Of a stretch of 64,000 nucleotides of DNA, positions 19,789 through 29,354 are shown one piece after another. Every line of letters starts with the position of its first letter. Within the stretch, counting starts at the first letter, position 1. The notes under the pieces are model-generated. The model was not told where the DNA came from, made no database searches, and saw nothing but the letters and a program-made list of their open reading frames with translations. Both the position numbers and the translations under genes were made by a program. The stretch is taken from positions 1,249,001 to 1,313,000 of the forward strand of contig NZ_PZZM01000001.1 of NCBI RefSeq assembly GCF_003046175.1. Direction: 5' to 3'. This stretch comes from Bosea sp. 124. Lineage in GTDB: Bacteria > Pseudomonadota > Alphaproteobacteria > Rhizobiales > Beijerinckiaceae.

Positions 19789-20847
19789 TCACGGCTTTCT
19801 TGGCGGCGCTCCGAAGCGCGGCAGCACGGCCCGGAAAGTCGCCCCCTGCCCGAGCGCGCTCTCGATCGTCAGCCGGCCGCGATGACGCAGGACGATGTGC
19901 TTGACGATCGCCAGCCCCAGCCCGGTGCCACCCGCCTCGCGGCTTGCCGCCGTATCGACGCGGTAGAAGCGCTCGGTCAGACGCGGCAGATGCTCGGGCG
20001 CGATGCCCGGCCCGTCGTCGCGGACGCCGACGCTGGCCTCGAGCGGGCCATCCTCGACATCGATCACGACCTCGCCGCCGCGCTTGCCGTATTTGATCGC
20101 GTTCTCGACCAGATTCTCCATCAGCCGCAGCAATTCGTCGCGGTCGCCGGCGACTCTGACCGGCTCGGGCGGCGCGCGCAGCGTCAACGTGACCTCGCGC
20201 TCGCGCGCCATCAGCGTCAGCGAATCGACGATCTCGCGCGAGATGCCTGCCAGATCCACGGGGGTCTCGGGGGCCAGGTGGGCGCGCAATTCGATGCGCG
20301 ACAGCGAGAGCAGATCGTCGACGAGCCGCGCCATGCGCAGGCCCTGCTCGCGCATGATCGCGAGGAAGCGGTCGCGCGCGCCGGCATCGTTGCGCGCCGG
20401 GCCCTGCAGCGTCTCGACGAAGCCGAGCAGCGAGGCCAGCGGCGTGCGCAGCTCATGGCTGGCATTGGCGACGAAATCGACGCGCATCCGCTCGGTGACG
20501 CGCTGTTCGCTCAGATCCTCGAAGGTCAGCACCACGGGTAGCCGCCAGCCAATGCCGGCCAGCGCCGCGATATGGATGCGGAAGGTGCGTTCGACGGGCA
20601 CGCGCTCGATCAGTTCGATGACCTGCCGGCCACCCTGGCGGGCGACGCCGTCGATCGCCTCGATCAGATCGGGATCGCGCATGACGAGCGTCAGCGGCTG
20701 CCCGGTCTCCAGCGCCGGCATCAGCGCGCGCATGGCCGGGCTCAGCACCTGCGCCACCCCCTGCCCGTCGAGCAGGACGACGGCCGAGCCCATCGCCTCG
20801 ATCAGCGCATGCGTCGCGGCGGCGTTGGGATCGACGGCATCGGGCAT
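19789..20847 (-). CDS. phoR: Phosphate regulon sensor kinase PhoR (no membrane segment visible)
   Basis: A 352-residue histidine kinase: a PAS-like domain (about residues 12-110), a dimerisation/phosphoacceptor helix with His131 in ASHELRTPLASLLG, and an ATPase domain with N-box NLVENAIKYG, G1 DDGPGIA and G2 GGTGLGLAI. It is the kinase partner of PhoB. Most PhoR proteins begin with one or two membrane helices; none is seen here, and the in-frame sequence further upstream is polar too. The ATG at 20847 is my choice; a GTG 36 bases upstream is possible. pstS follows in the same direction. Confidence 0.92.
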   Translation of the reverse strand: MPDAVDPNAAATHALIEAMGSAVVLLDGQGVAQVLSPAMRALMPALETGQPLTLVMRDPDLIEAIDGVARQGGRQVIELIERVPVERTFRIHIAALAGIGWRLPVVLTFEDLSEQRVTERMRVDFVANASHELRTPLASLLGFVETLQGPARNDAGARDRFLAIMREQGLRMARLVDDLLSLSRIELRAHLAPETPVDLAGISREIVDSLTLMAREREVTLTLRAPPEPVRVAGDRDELLRLMENLVENAIKYGKRGGEVVIDVEDGPLEASVGVRDDGPGIAPEHLPRLTERFYRVDTAASREAGGTGLGLAIVKHIVLRHRGRLTIESALGQGATFRAVLPRFGAPPRKP

Positions 20848-21087
20848 CGCTGGCGCCACCTTGACCTGCTCTGCCGTCACGATCCTCTTGGCACGATCCT
20901 GTCGCGGGACAGGGCGAGACCGGGGACGCGGCAGGCCGCCTTCCTGATCGGATCGGTTGCTTCCGTCAATTCCCTTCCGCGCGACGCGCCGCCGGATTCC
21001 CGAAGTCCGAGGCATTGCCGACGTGAAAACGGGTTCCCACTTTTTCACCCAATGCTCTAGCGTGGCATCCGATACAGGAACGATGCC

Positions 21088-22044
21088 ATGGCTAAGACCT
21101 CCTCCGGCAAGAAGCCGAAGCATACCCGGGCCGCCGGGCGCGCGGTGAAGGACACCCTGCCCGTCGCGCCCGACGACCCGAGGCCGACCCGCACGGAACG
21201 CAAGATCTTCGACATCGAGGCCGCCTCGCTGCCCGAGCCGATCGTCGCCGCCGCCTTCCGCAGCGGCGGCTTTCCGTTCTCGAGACGGATGAAGCGCAAA
21301 CCTTACGAGCGCGAGCTCGCGCCGCTGCAGATCGAGTTGCAGAAGCTGCTGCGCTGGACGCGCGAGACCGGCGAACGCATCGTCGTCGTCTTCGAGGGAC
21401 GTGACGGCTCCGGCAAGGGCGGCACCATCGCCCGCTTCACACAGCACCTGAATCCGCGACAGGCCCGGGTCGTGGCGCTGCCGAAACCCTCCGACACAGA
21501 AAAGGGCCAATGGTATTTCCAGCGCTATGCGGCGGAACTGCCCACGGCCGGTCAGATCGCCTTCTTCGACCGCTCCTGGTACAACCGGGCTGGCGTCGAG
21601 CGCGTGATGGAATTCTGCACGCCCGAGCAGTCGGACGCGTTCCTGCGCGAGGCACCGGCCTTCGAGGGCATGCTGGTGCGCGACGGCATCCGGCTGATCA
21701 AGATCCTGATCGATGTCGGGCGCGAGATGCAGATGACGCGATTGCATGCGCGTTGGCACGACCCGCTCAAGCGCTGGAAGCTCTCGCCGATCGATTTCCA
21801 GGCGATCCCTCGCTTCGACGGTTATTCGCAGGCATTCGGCGAAATGCTGGAGCGCACCACGACGGACTGGGCGCCCTGGCATGTCGTGCGCGGCAACGAC
21901 AAGCTGCGCGCGCGGCTCAACGCCATCCGCCACGTCCTCCTCTGCGTCCCCTATGAGGGTCGGAACGAGGCGGCGATCGGCGAACTCGACCGCAAGGTCG
22001 TGGTCAGCGCCGAGGATTATCTCCGCAAGGATAGCGAGAGCTGA
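21088..22044 (+). CDS. ppk2: Polyphosphate kinase 2 family protein
   Basis: A 318-residue PPK2-family kinase that moves phosphate between polyphosphate and nucleotides. Walker A GRDGSGKGG (104-112), the lid-region segment EKGQWYFQRY and Walker B FFDRSWYNRAGVE (159-171) are all intact. About 70 basic, probably disordered residues precede the core, as in many alphaproteobacterial one-domain PPK2 proteins. The sequence alone does not tell whether ADP, GDP or AMP is preferred. It lies beside the phosphate regulon but on the other strand, and I see no PHO box before it. Confidence 0.94.
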   Translation: MAKTSSGKKPKHTRAAGRAVKDTLPVAPDDPRPTRTERKIFDIEAASLPEPIVAAAFRSGGFPFSRRMKRKPYERELAPLQIELQKLLRWTRETGERIVVVFEGRDGSGKGGTIARFTQHLNPRQARVVALPKPSDTEKGQWYFQRYAAELPTAGQIAFFDRSWYNRAGVERVMEFCTPEQSDAFLREAPAFEGMLVRDGIRLIKILIDVGREMQMTRLHARWHDPLKRWKLSPIDFQAIPRFDGYSQAFGEMLERTTTDWAPWHVVRGNDKLRARLNAIRHVLLCVPYEGRNEAAIGELDRKVVVSAEDYLRKDSES

Positions 22045-22069
22045 GCACCGATCCGACCCGCCCCTCAAC

Positions 22070-22166
22070 CGTCGTCCCGGGCGGCCGCAGGTCGTCCCGG
22101 GATCCATCGGAGGGCTCCGGAGCCTTGCGATGGACCCCGGAGCGGCGCGGCTTGTCCGGGATGACG
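22070..22166. repeat. Family A palindromic repeat, copy 3
   Basis: CGTCGTCCCGG to CCGGGATGACG, with inner GGGATCCATCGG and CGATGGACCCC arms. It lies between ppk2 and the SDR gene. Confidence 0.8.
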
Positions 22167-22233
22167 ATGCGGTTCCGGCCGCATTGATCCCGTTTTCGAA
22201 TCCACCGCCACAGACCAACGACGAGGCACCACG

Positions 22234-22983
22234 ATGAGCAAGACCATCCTGATTTCGGGCGCGACCGCCGGCTTCGGCGCCGCCACCGCGCGGCGCTTCA
22301 TCGCGGCCGGCTGGCAGGTGATCGGGACCGGGCGGCGCACCGACCGGCTCGACGCGCTGAAGGCGGAACTCGGCGAGCGCTTCCACGGCGCAGCCTTCGA
22401 CATCACCGACGAGGCGGCGATGTCCACGGTGCTGGCCGCCCTGCCCGAGCCTTTCAAGGCGATCGACGTACTGCTCAACAATGCCGGCCTTGCGCTCGGC
22501 ACCAAACCGGCACCGCAGACCTCGCTCTCCGACTGGAAGACGATGATCGGCACCAACGTCACCGGGCTCGTGACGCTGACGCACCAGCTCCTGCCGGGGC
22601 TGATCGCGCGGCGTGGCGTGATCGTCAACATCGCCTCGGTGGCGTCGAACTGGCCTTACTCCGGCGGCAACGTCTATGGCGGCACCAAGGCCTTCGTGCG
22701 CCAGTTCTCGCTGGGCCTGCGCTCCGATCTGCACGGCAAGGGCGTCCGCGTCACCTCGATCGAGCCCGGCCTCTGCGAGAGCGAATTCACCCTCGTCCGC
22801 AATGGCGGCGACAAGGCGGCCTATGACGCGCTCTATGGCGGGGCCGACCCGCTGCAGCCGCAGGACATCGCCGAGACGGTTTTCTGGGTCGCGACGCAGC
22901 CGGCGCATGTCAACATCAACAGCCTGGAGATCATGCCGGTGAGCCAGTCTTTCGCCGGCTTCCAGATCCACCGCAACGCTTGA
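22234..22983 (+). CDS. SDR family NAD(P)-dependent oxidoreductase (YdfG-like)
   Basis: A 249-residue classical short-chain dehydrogenase. The cofactor site is GATAGFG (9-15), with NNAG and the catalytic Tyr148-x3-Lys152 (YGGTK). Overall similarity is to the YdfG type, which oxidises L-allo-threonine, 3-hydroxy acids and serine. An Arg-containing GTGRRTDR after beta-2 suggests NADP. Its stop lies 14 bases before the start of the hydrolase gene, so the two are probably co-transcribed. Confidence 0.92.
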   Translation: MSKTILISGATAGFGAATARRFIAAGWQVIGTGRRTDRLDALKAELGERFHGAAFDITDEAAMSTVLAALPEPFKAIDVLLNNAGLALGTKPAPQTSLSDWKTMIGTNVTGLVTLTHQLLPGLIARRGVIVNIASVASNWPYSGGNVYGGTKAFVRQFSLGLRSDLHGKGVRVTSIEPGLCESEFTLVRNGGDKAAYDALYGGADPLQPQDIAETVFWVATQPAHVNINSLEIMPVSQSFAGFQIHRNA

Positions 22984-22997
22984 CGCGCCGGGCCGTC

Positions 22998-24518
22998 ATG
23001 AAGCCCAACATCCTGCTCGTGACGGCCGACCAGTGGCGCGGTGACTGTCTCTCGGCGCTGGCGCATGCATGCGTCAGGACGCCGAATCTCGACGCGCTGG
23101 CAGCGGAGGGCACGCTCTTCGCCCGCCATTATGCCGGGGCGGCGCCGTGCTCGCCGGCACGCGCCAGCCTCTATACCGGGCTCTACCCGATGAACCACCG
23201 GGTCTGCCAGAACGGCTCGCCGCTGGATGCCCGCTTCGACACCCTGGCGCGGCTCGGCCGCCGCGCCGGCTACGACCCGACCCTGTTCGGCTATACCGAC
23301 ACCGCGCCCGACCCGCGCGGCATGGCGCCGGGCGATCCGCATCTCACCAGCTATGAGGGCGTGCTACCGGGCTTCAGCGTCCGCCGGCTGCTGCCCGAGC
23401 ATGAACGGCCCTGGCTGTCCTGGCTGCGCGAGCGCGGCCATGCCGATGCCACCGACCGCTCGGTTCACCGCGCGCGGGGACAGGTAGCCGAGATCGGCAA
23501 CGGCCCGCCGGCCTATGGCCATGACGAGACCCAGACCGCCTTCCTGACCGACGAATTCCTGCGCTGGCATGGCGAGCAGGACGAAGCCTGGTTCGCGCAT
23601 CTCTCCTTCCTGCGCCCGCACCCGCCCTTCGTCGTGCCCGGGCCCTACAACGCGATGTTCTCTCCGGAAGACGGACCCGCTTTCCTCGGTGCGGGCGACC
23701 GTGCGACGGAACGCGCCCTGCATCCCTATCTGGCCTGGCAGATGGCCGGGCAGACGAAGGGCAGCTTCGTGCAGGATGCCGACGGCCGCGTCGAGGATTG
23801 GGACCGGGCCGACTTCGCCGCCCTGCGCGCCGTCTATTACGGCATGATCGCCGAGGTGGACGCGCAGATCGGCCGCATCTGCCAGACCCTGCGCCAGCGC
23901 GGCGACTGGGAGAACACGCTTGTCGTGTTCTGCTCCGACCATGGCGAGATGGCCGGCGACCATTGGCTGCTGGGCAAGGGCGGCTTCTTCGAGGCGAGCT
24001 ATCATATCCCGCTGATCATCCGCGATCCGGCAAGCGCCGCCGAGGGCGGCCGGCAAGTCTTTGCCTTCACCTCCGCCGCCGACATCCTGCCGACGCTCGC
24101 CGCGCGCCTCGGCATCGCGCCCGGGAACCATCAGGACGGCGCGTCGCTGTTGCCTTTCCTGAACGGCGCGGTGCCGGCCGGCTGGCGCGACGCCGCCTTC
24201 TGGGAGTTCGACTTCCGCGACATCGCGCAGGGCCGAGCCGAGGCCCATTTCGGGCTGGCGTCCAACGCCTGCAATCTCGCCGTGATCCGCGACGAGGCGT
24301 GGAAATACGTGCATTTCGCCGGGCTGCCGCCGCTGCTCTTCGACCTCGCCAACGACCCCGGCGAGACGCGCAACCTCGCCGGCGACCCGGCCCATGCCGG
24401 CATCAGGCTGGCCTATGCCGAGACGCTGCTGTCGCTGCGGGCGCGCCATCTCGACCAGACGCTGGCCTATACGCATCTCGGCGAGAGCGGGCCGGTGACG
24501 CGCCGGCCGGGTGCATAG
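22998..24518 (+). CDS. Sulfatase-fold hydrolase, phosphonate monoester hydrolase-like
   Basis: A 506-residue member of the alkaline phosphatase/arylsulfatase superfamily. The formylglycine site C51-S-P-A-R is intact, Asp11 (TADQWRGD) and Asp314-His315 (CSDHGEMAGDH) are metal ligands, and TGLYPMNHR plus GYDPTLFGYTDTAPDPRG closely recall the phosphonate monoester hydrolase/phosphodiesterase group (Rhizobium and Burkholderia PMH, about 510 residues). Activation requires Cys-to-formylglycine conversion by a separate enzyme. I chose the ATG at 22998; an in-frame TTG 18 bases earlier overlaps the SDR gene. It has no signal peptide, so it acts in the cytosol, perhaps on a phosphodiester imported by the next transporter. 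Confidence 0.87.
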   Translation: MKPNILLVTADQWRGDCLSALAHACVRTPNLDALAAEGTLFARHYAGAAPCSPARASLYTGLYPMNHRVCQNGSPLDARFDTLARLGRRAGYDPTLFGYTDTAPDPRGMAPGDPHLTSYEGVLPGFSVRRLLPEHERPWLSWLRERGHADATDRSVHRARGQVAEIGNGPPAYGHDETQTAFLTDEFLRWHGEQDEAWFAHLSFLRPHPPFVVPGPYNAMFSPEDGPAFLGAGDRATERALHPYLAWQMAGQTKGSFVQDADGRVEDWDRADFAALRAVYYGMIAEVDAQIGRICQTLRQRGDWENTLVVFCSDHGEMAGDHWLLGKGGFFEASYHIPLIIRDPASAAEGGRQVFAFTSAADILPTLAARLGIAPGNHQDGASLLPFLNGAVPAGWRDAAFWEFDFRDIAQGRAEAHFGLASNACNLAVIRDEAWKYVHFAGLPPLLFDLANDPGETRNLAGDPAHAGIRLAYAETLLSLRARHLDQTLAYTHLGESGPVTRRPGA

Positions 24519-24782
24519 ACCCGGCCAGCCTTCTCGGAAACGCACCGCCGGGTCCTTCCATGGCCCGGCTAAAGGCCTCACCCGATGGCGGCCTGTCCGG
24601 CCGCGAAGCACAACCCTGTCCACCAGATGCCAGACCACGCCCGGCCGCGCCGGACGTGGCGCCGATCTTGCTTGGTTCCCGGACAGACCAATGGCGGCCC
24701 GACAAGGCCGCACCGGGCATCCGCCCGGCCACGATACCGAGGCCTTTCGACCAAGAAGCCAGCAAAACAACAGGGGATCACG

Positions 24783-25922
24783 ATGTTCAAGACGCAGAGC
24801 AGGGGAACCGTCGGCCGCCGTGACTTTCTGAAGCTTGCCGCCGCCGCCGGAGCGGGCGTCGCGATGCCCGCGATCATCAGCAGCAGTGCGCTCGCCTCGT
24901 CCGGCGAGATCAACATCATGATGTGGTCGGACTATCTGCCCGAGAGCTTCGTCAAGGCGTTCACCGCGAAGACCGGGATCAAGGTCAACTTCACCGGCAT
25001 CGGCTCCAACGACGACATCCTCAACAAGATGAAGGCCAGCAATGGCCAGGGCTTCGACATCGTGACGCCGACGGTGAACCGCAGCCCGCTCTGGGCCGAT
25101 CTCGGCCTGCTGCAACCCTTCGACATGAAGAAGGTCCCGATCGAGAAGGTGAACCCGGCGATGGCGCTGGGCGAGACGCACTGGAACTTCGGCAACAAGG
25201 GCGTGCACTGGCTGCCGCATATCTGGGGCACCGAGGGCGTCTCCTGGCGCACCGACAAGTTCACGCCGGCCGGTCCGGCGCCGAGCTATTACGACGTCTG
25301 GGACGACGCCAACGCCGGCAAGACGATGGGGCGCGGCCATTCGATGATGCTGGGGCTGGGGCTCGGCCTCGAGCGGCGCGGCGAGATGGCGCCGGGCTCG
25401 ATCTGGGAGGCCTACAAGACGCCGGAAAAGATGACGGAGGTCTGGACCAAGCTGGCCGAGATCGCGATCAAGAAGAAGAAGAACATCAAGCTGATCTGGA
25501 ACGATGCCGACGCCCAGAAGAACGGCCTGCTGAACGAGGGCGTCATCGTCGGCCAGACCTGGGACGGCCCGCCGATCGCGCTCAAGACCGCCGGTGAGCC
25601 GGTGATGTACCGCGCGCCGGTCGAGGGCGCGATGGCCTGGGTCGACGGGCTTTCGCTGCCGATCGGCGTCAAGAACGTCGACCAGGTCTATGCCTTCATC
25701 GCCGCGGCCTATGACGCTCAACTCGCCGGCGAGGCGATCAAGACGCATGGCTACAACTCGCCGGTCGTCGGCGCCGACAAGTTCGGCGGCGAGATCTACG
25801 CCAAGAACTTCGCCGACGCCTATCCGGGCGATGCGCTGGCCAAGCTCAACCCCTGGCCGGCCGAGGCGCCGTGGTACGCCGCCAAGCGCTCGGAGTTCGT
25901 GAACAAATTCATGAGCGCCTGA
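24783..25922 (+). CDS. Spermidine/putrescine-type ABC transporter substrate-binding protein
   Basis: A 379-residue PotD/PotF-like periplasmic protein with a twin-arginine signal (GRRDFLKLAAAAGAGVAMPA) and the mature sequence EINIMMWSDYLPESFVKAFTAKTG, typical of polyamine-family binding proteins. The ligand is not certain: this family also binds opines, phosphonates and choline-like compounds. The ATG at 24783 is chosen for the Tat signal and a preceding AGGGGATCACG. The 264-base gap upstream shows no clear structure. A family A repeat separates it from the ATPase gene. Confidence 0.9.
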   Translation: MFKTQSRGTVGRRDFLKLAAAAGAGVAMPAIISSSALASSGEINIMMWSDYLPESFVKAFTAKTGIKVNFTGIGSNDDILNKMKASNGQGFDIVTPTVNRSPLWADLGLLQPFDMKKVPIEKVNPAMALGETHWNFGNKGVHWLPHIWGTEGVSWRTDKFTPAGPAPSYYDVWDDANAGKTMGRGHSMMLGLGLGLERRGEMAPGSIWEAYKTPEKMTEVWTKLAEIAIKKKKNIKLIWNDADAQKNGLLNEGVIVGQTWDGPPIALKTAGEPVMYRAPVEGAMAWVDGLSLPIGVKNVDQVYAFIAAAYDAQLAGEAIKTHGYNSPVVGADKFGGEIYAKNFADAYPGDALAKLNPWPAEAPWYAAKRSEFVNKFMSA

Positions 25923-25959
25923 GCGAGACATCGGTCGACGCGCCTTCAACGACCGCCGC

Positions 25960-26065
25960 CGTCATCCCGGGCCAGCCGCGAAGCGGCGCCGCTCGGGGAT
26001 CCATCGCAGAGCGCAGTTCCCTGCGATGGATCCCGGAGATCCGTTTCGCTGCGTCCGTGATGACG
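25960..26065. repeat. Family A palindromic repeat, copy 4
   Basis: CGTCATCCCGG to GTGATGACG, with inner GGGATCCATCGCAGAGCGC and CTGCGATGGATCCCGG arms. It lies between the binding-protein gene and the ATPase gene of the same transporter. Confidence 0.85.
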
Positions 26066-26140
26066 GCGCGGTGAACCGGAAGCGGTGCGCCAGGCAGACC
26101 GGCTCACCACCCCCAGACCCTGATCCGATCCAGGACCCGC

Positions 26141-27235
<1,095 letters not shown>

Positions 27236-27239
27236 CGCG

Positions 27240-28169
27240 ATGACAGGTCTCGCCCACTTCTTCCGCGACTTCAGCAGCCGGCACGGCACCGGCGCCGCGA
27301 GCTTCGTCGGCGCAGCCGTGCTGTTCTGGATCGTCTTCCTGATCCTGCTGCCGCAGCTCGCGATGCTGGACGTCTCCTTCCGCCACAACCTGCCGCGCCC
27401 CGAGATCGGCGGGCCCAAGGACGTCCACACGCTGGCGAATTACAGCTATTTCCTGTTCGGCGGCAGCGGCGGCGCCGCACTGAACACGCTCGACATCGGC
27501 GTGCTGGCGAAGACGCTGGTCGCAGCCGTGCTGGTGACGCTGCTCGACATCCTGCTGTGCTATCCGATCGCCTTCATCCTCGCGCATTCGGCCAGTGGCG
27601 CGGGCGCCAGGCTGATGGTGATCGGGCTGATCGTGCCCTTCTGGATCAACGACATCCTGCGCGCCTTCGCCTTCCGCATCCTGTTCGGCGCCACGGGCGT
27701 GATCAACGGCGTCGGGCTGGCGCTCGGGCTGTGGAGCGCGCCGATCGACTTCATCCGCGCCGATGTCGCGCTCTATGCCGGCCTCGCCTACACCTATGTC
27801 CTGCTGATGGTGTTCTCGATCTACAACGCCGTCGAGACGCTCGACCGCAACCAGATCGAGGCGGCGCGCGACATGGGCGCGAGCTGGTGGCGGGTGCACT
27901 GGCGCATCGTGCTGCCGGTGGCCAAGCCCGGCATCGCGTCCGGCGCCACCATGGTGTTCATGCTCACGGCCGGCGCGCTCGCCGCCCCGCAGATCCTCGG
28001 CGGGCCGTCGAATCTCTGGTTCACCCAGTTGATCTACCAGTGGTTCAACGATGCCGGCGACTGGCAGCGCGGCTCGGCCTACGCCACCATCCTGCTCGTC
28101 GTCTGCCTCGCCTTCGTCTTCCTGATGATGCGGATCTTCCGGGTCTCGATCGGAGCGATCGGGCGATGA
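27240..28169 (+). CDS. Polyamine-type ABC transporter permease (PotB-like)
   Basis: A 309-residue inner-membrane permease with six predicted helices and the coupling loop EAARDMGASWWRVHWRIVLP. The open frame begins inside the ATPase gene, but the ATG at 27240, directly after the ATPase stop, is the sensible start. Its final codons run into a 20-base tandem duplication. Confidence 0.93.
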   Translation: MTGLAHFFRDFSSRHGTGAASFVGAAVLFWIVFLILLPQLAMLDVSFRHNLPRPEIGGPKDVHTLANYSYFLFGGSGGAALNTLDIGVLAKTLVAAVLVTLLDILLCYPIAFILAHSASGAGARLMVIGLIVPFWINDILRAFAFRILFGATGVINGVGLALGLWSAPIDFIRADVALYAGLAYTYVLLMVFSIYNAVETLDRNQIEAARDMGASWWRVHWRIVLPVAKPGIASGATMVFMLTAGALAAPQILGGPSNLWFTQLIYQWFNDAGDWQRGSAYATILLVVCLAFVFLMMRIFRVSIGAIGR

Positions 28170-28203
28170 CGCGAGGTCTTCTGCGATGACGCGAGGTCTT
28201 CTG
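28164..28203 (+). repeat. Two tandem copies of a 20-base unit at a gene junction
   Basis: The unit CGATGACGCGAGGTCTTCTG is present twice in a row and a third partial copy, with CAATGACGCG, contains the real start codon of the next gene. The upstream copies therefore carry decoy ATGs, each followed by a stop after seven codons. Confidence 0.9.
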
Positions 28204-28205
28204 CA

Positions 28206-29345
28206 ATGACGCGTCTTGGCGGCGGCCTCTTCGCATTCAGCTACACCCTGCTGTTCTTCCTGTTCCTGTTCGGGCCGCTGATCATCATGGTGATCACGGC
28301 GTTCAACTCCTCGGCCTTTCCGAGGGTGGTGCCGTGGGAGTGTTTCACCACCGACTGGTTTCGCGTGCTCGTCGGCAACGAGCGGCTGATGACCGGGCTG
28401 TGGACCAGCCTGGCGATCGGCATCGCCGTGGTCGCGATCGCGGTGCCCTTCGGGCTGGCCGGGGCGCTCGCGCTCGCCGATATCGGGCCGCGCCTGCGGG
28501 CCGGGCTCTATGCCGTGCTGATCACGCCGATCCTGATCCCGGGCGTCGTGCTCGGTATCTCGACGATCGTGTTCTGGAGCCTGATCGGGCGCGGGCTCGG
28601 CGCCGGCTACGACACCATCTTCTATAACGGCCTGTTCCTGACCCTGCTCGGGCAGGTCGCCTTCATCGCCTCCTACGCCATGCTGATCCTGAGCGCGCGG
28701 CTGCAGCGCTTCGACCCGACGCTGACCGAGGCCGCACTCGACCTCGGCGCGACGCCGGGCCAGGCCTTCCGCAAGATCCTGCTGCCCTTCCTCAAGCCGG
28801 CGCTGGGCTCGGCTGCCTTCATCACCTTCCTGGCCTCGTTCGAGAACTACAACACGACGGTCTTCACCATCCTCTCCGGCAACACCTTCACCACCGCGCT
28901 GGCCTCGAAGATCAGGCTCGGCACCGACCCGTCGCTGTCGGCGCTCGCCGTCATCATCATCGCGCTGACCCTGATCGGCGCGATGGTGCAGGAGGCGCAT
29001 CACCGCAGACGGGACCTGCTGCGCAGCGGCAGGCCGGAGCGCTCGCGGCTCTACGCCAATCCGCTGACGCGGCTCCTGACCCATCCCGGCGCGGTGCTCG
29101 CAATCCTTGTCGCTGTCACCGGCGCGATCATCTGGCAGGCCGGCCACCATGATGCAGAGGCCTGCCGCACCGGCATCCTGATCGAAAAGCAGCGCGTGCA
29201 GGAAAGGCTGCTGCAGGAGCAGCAGGAGCGGATGCGCCAGCGCCAGAGCGAGACGCCGGCCGCGCCCGCGGCACCGGCCGCACCGCGCAACAACCCCTCG
29301 CCTTTCGGCGGCGCCTTCAATCCGAACGCGCTGGCGCCGAAGTAG
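28206..29345 (+). CDS. Polyamine-type ABC transporter permease (PotC-like) with C-terminal extension
   Basis: A 379-residue protein. Residues 1 to about 270 form a normal PotC-like permease with the coupling loop EAALDLGATPGQAFRKILLP. After that comes an extra cytosolic stretch (HHRRRDLLRSG), an additional hydrophobic helix (HPGAVLAILVAVTGAIIWQAG) and a Glu/Gln/Arg-rich, then Pro/Ala-rich tail of about 75 residues. Usual PotC proteins end near 260-280 residues. The tail would lie on the periplasmic side if topology alternates. The gene ends the transporter operon. Confidence 0.9.
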   Translation: MTRLGGGLFAFSYTLLFFLFLFGPLIIMVITAFNSSAFPRVVPWECFTTDWFRVLVGNERLMTGLWTSLAIGIAVVAIAVPFGLAGALALADIGPRLRAGLYAVLITPILIPGVVLGISTIVFWSLIGRGLGAGYDTIFYNGLFLTLLGQVAFIASYAMLILSARLQRFDPTLTEAALDLGATPGQAFRKILLPFLKPALGSAAFITFLASFENYNTTVFTILSGNTFTTALASKIRLGTDPSLSALAVIIIALTLIGAMVQEAHHRRRDLLRSGRPERSRLYANPLTRLLTHPGAVLAILVAVTGAIIWQAGHHDAEACRTGILIEKQRVQERLLQEQQERMRQRQSETPAAPAAPAAPRNNPSPFGGAFNPNALAPK

Positions 29346-29354
29346 GCGGCCCCG

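Noticed and set aside
19789..22971. A 1060-codon minus-strand open frame
   Set aside because: Only its last 352 codons have PhoR homology. The rest runs antisense to ppk2 and the SDR gene and is high-GC shadow.
23364..25949. An 861-codon minus-strand frame opposite the PMH-like and binding-protein genes
   Set aside because: It is rich in Arg, Gly and His without domain sense, as expected for the complement of high-GC coding DNA.
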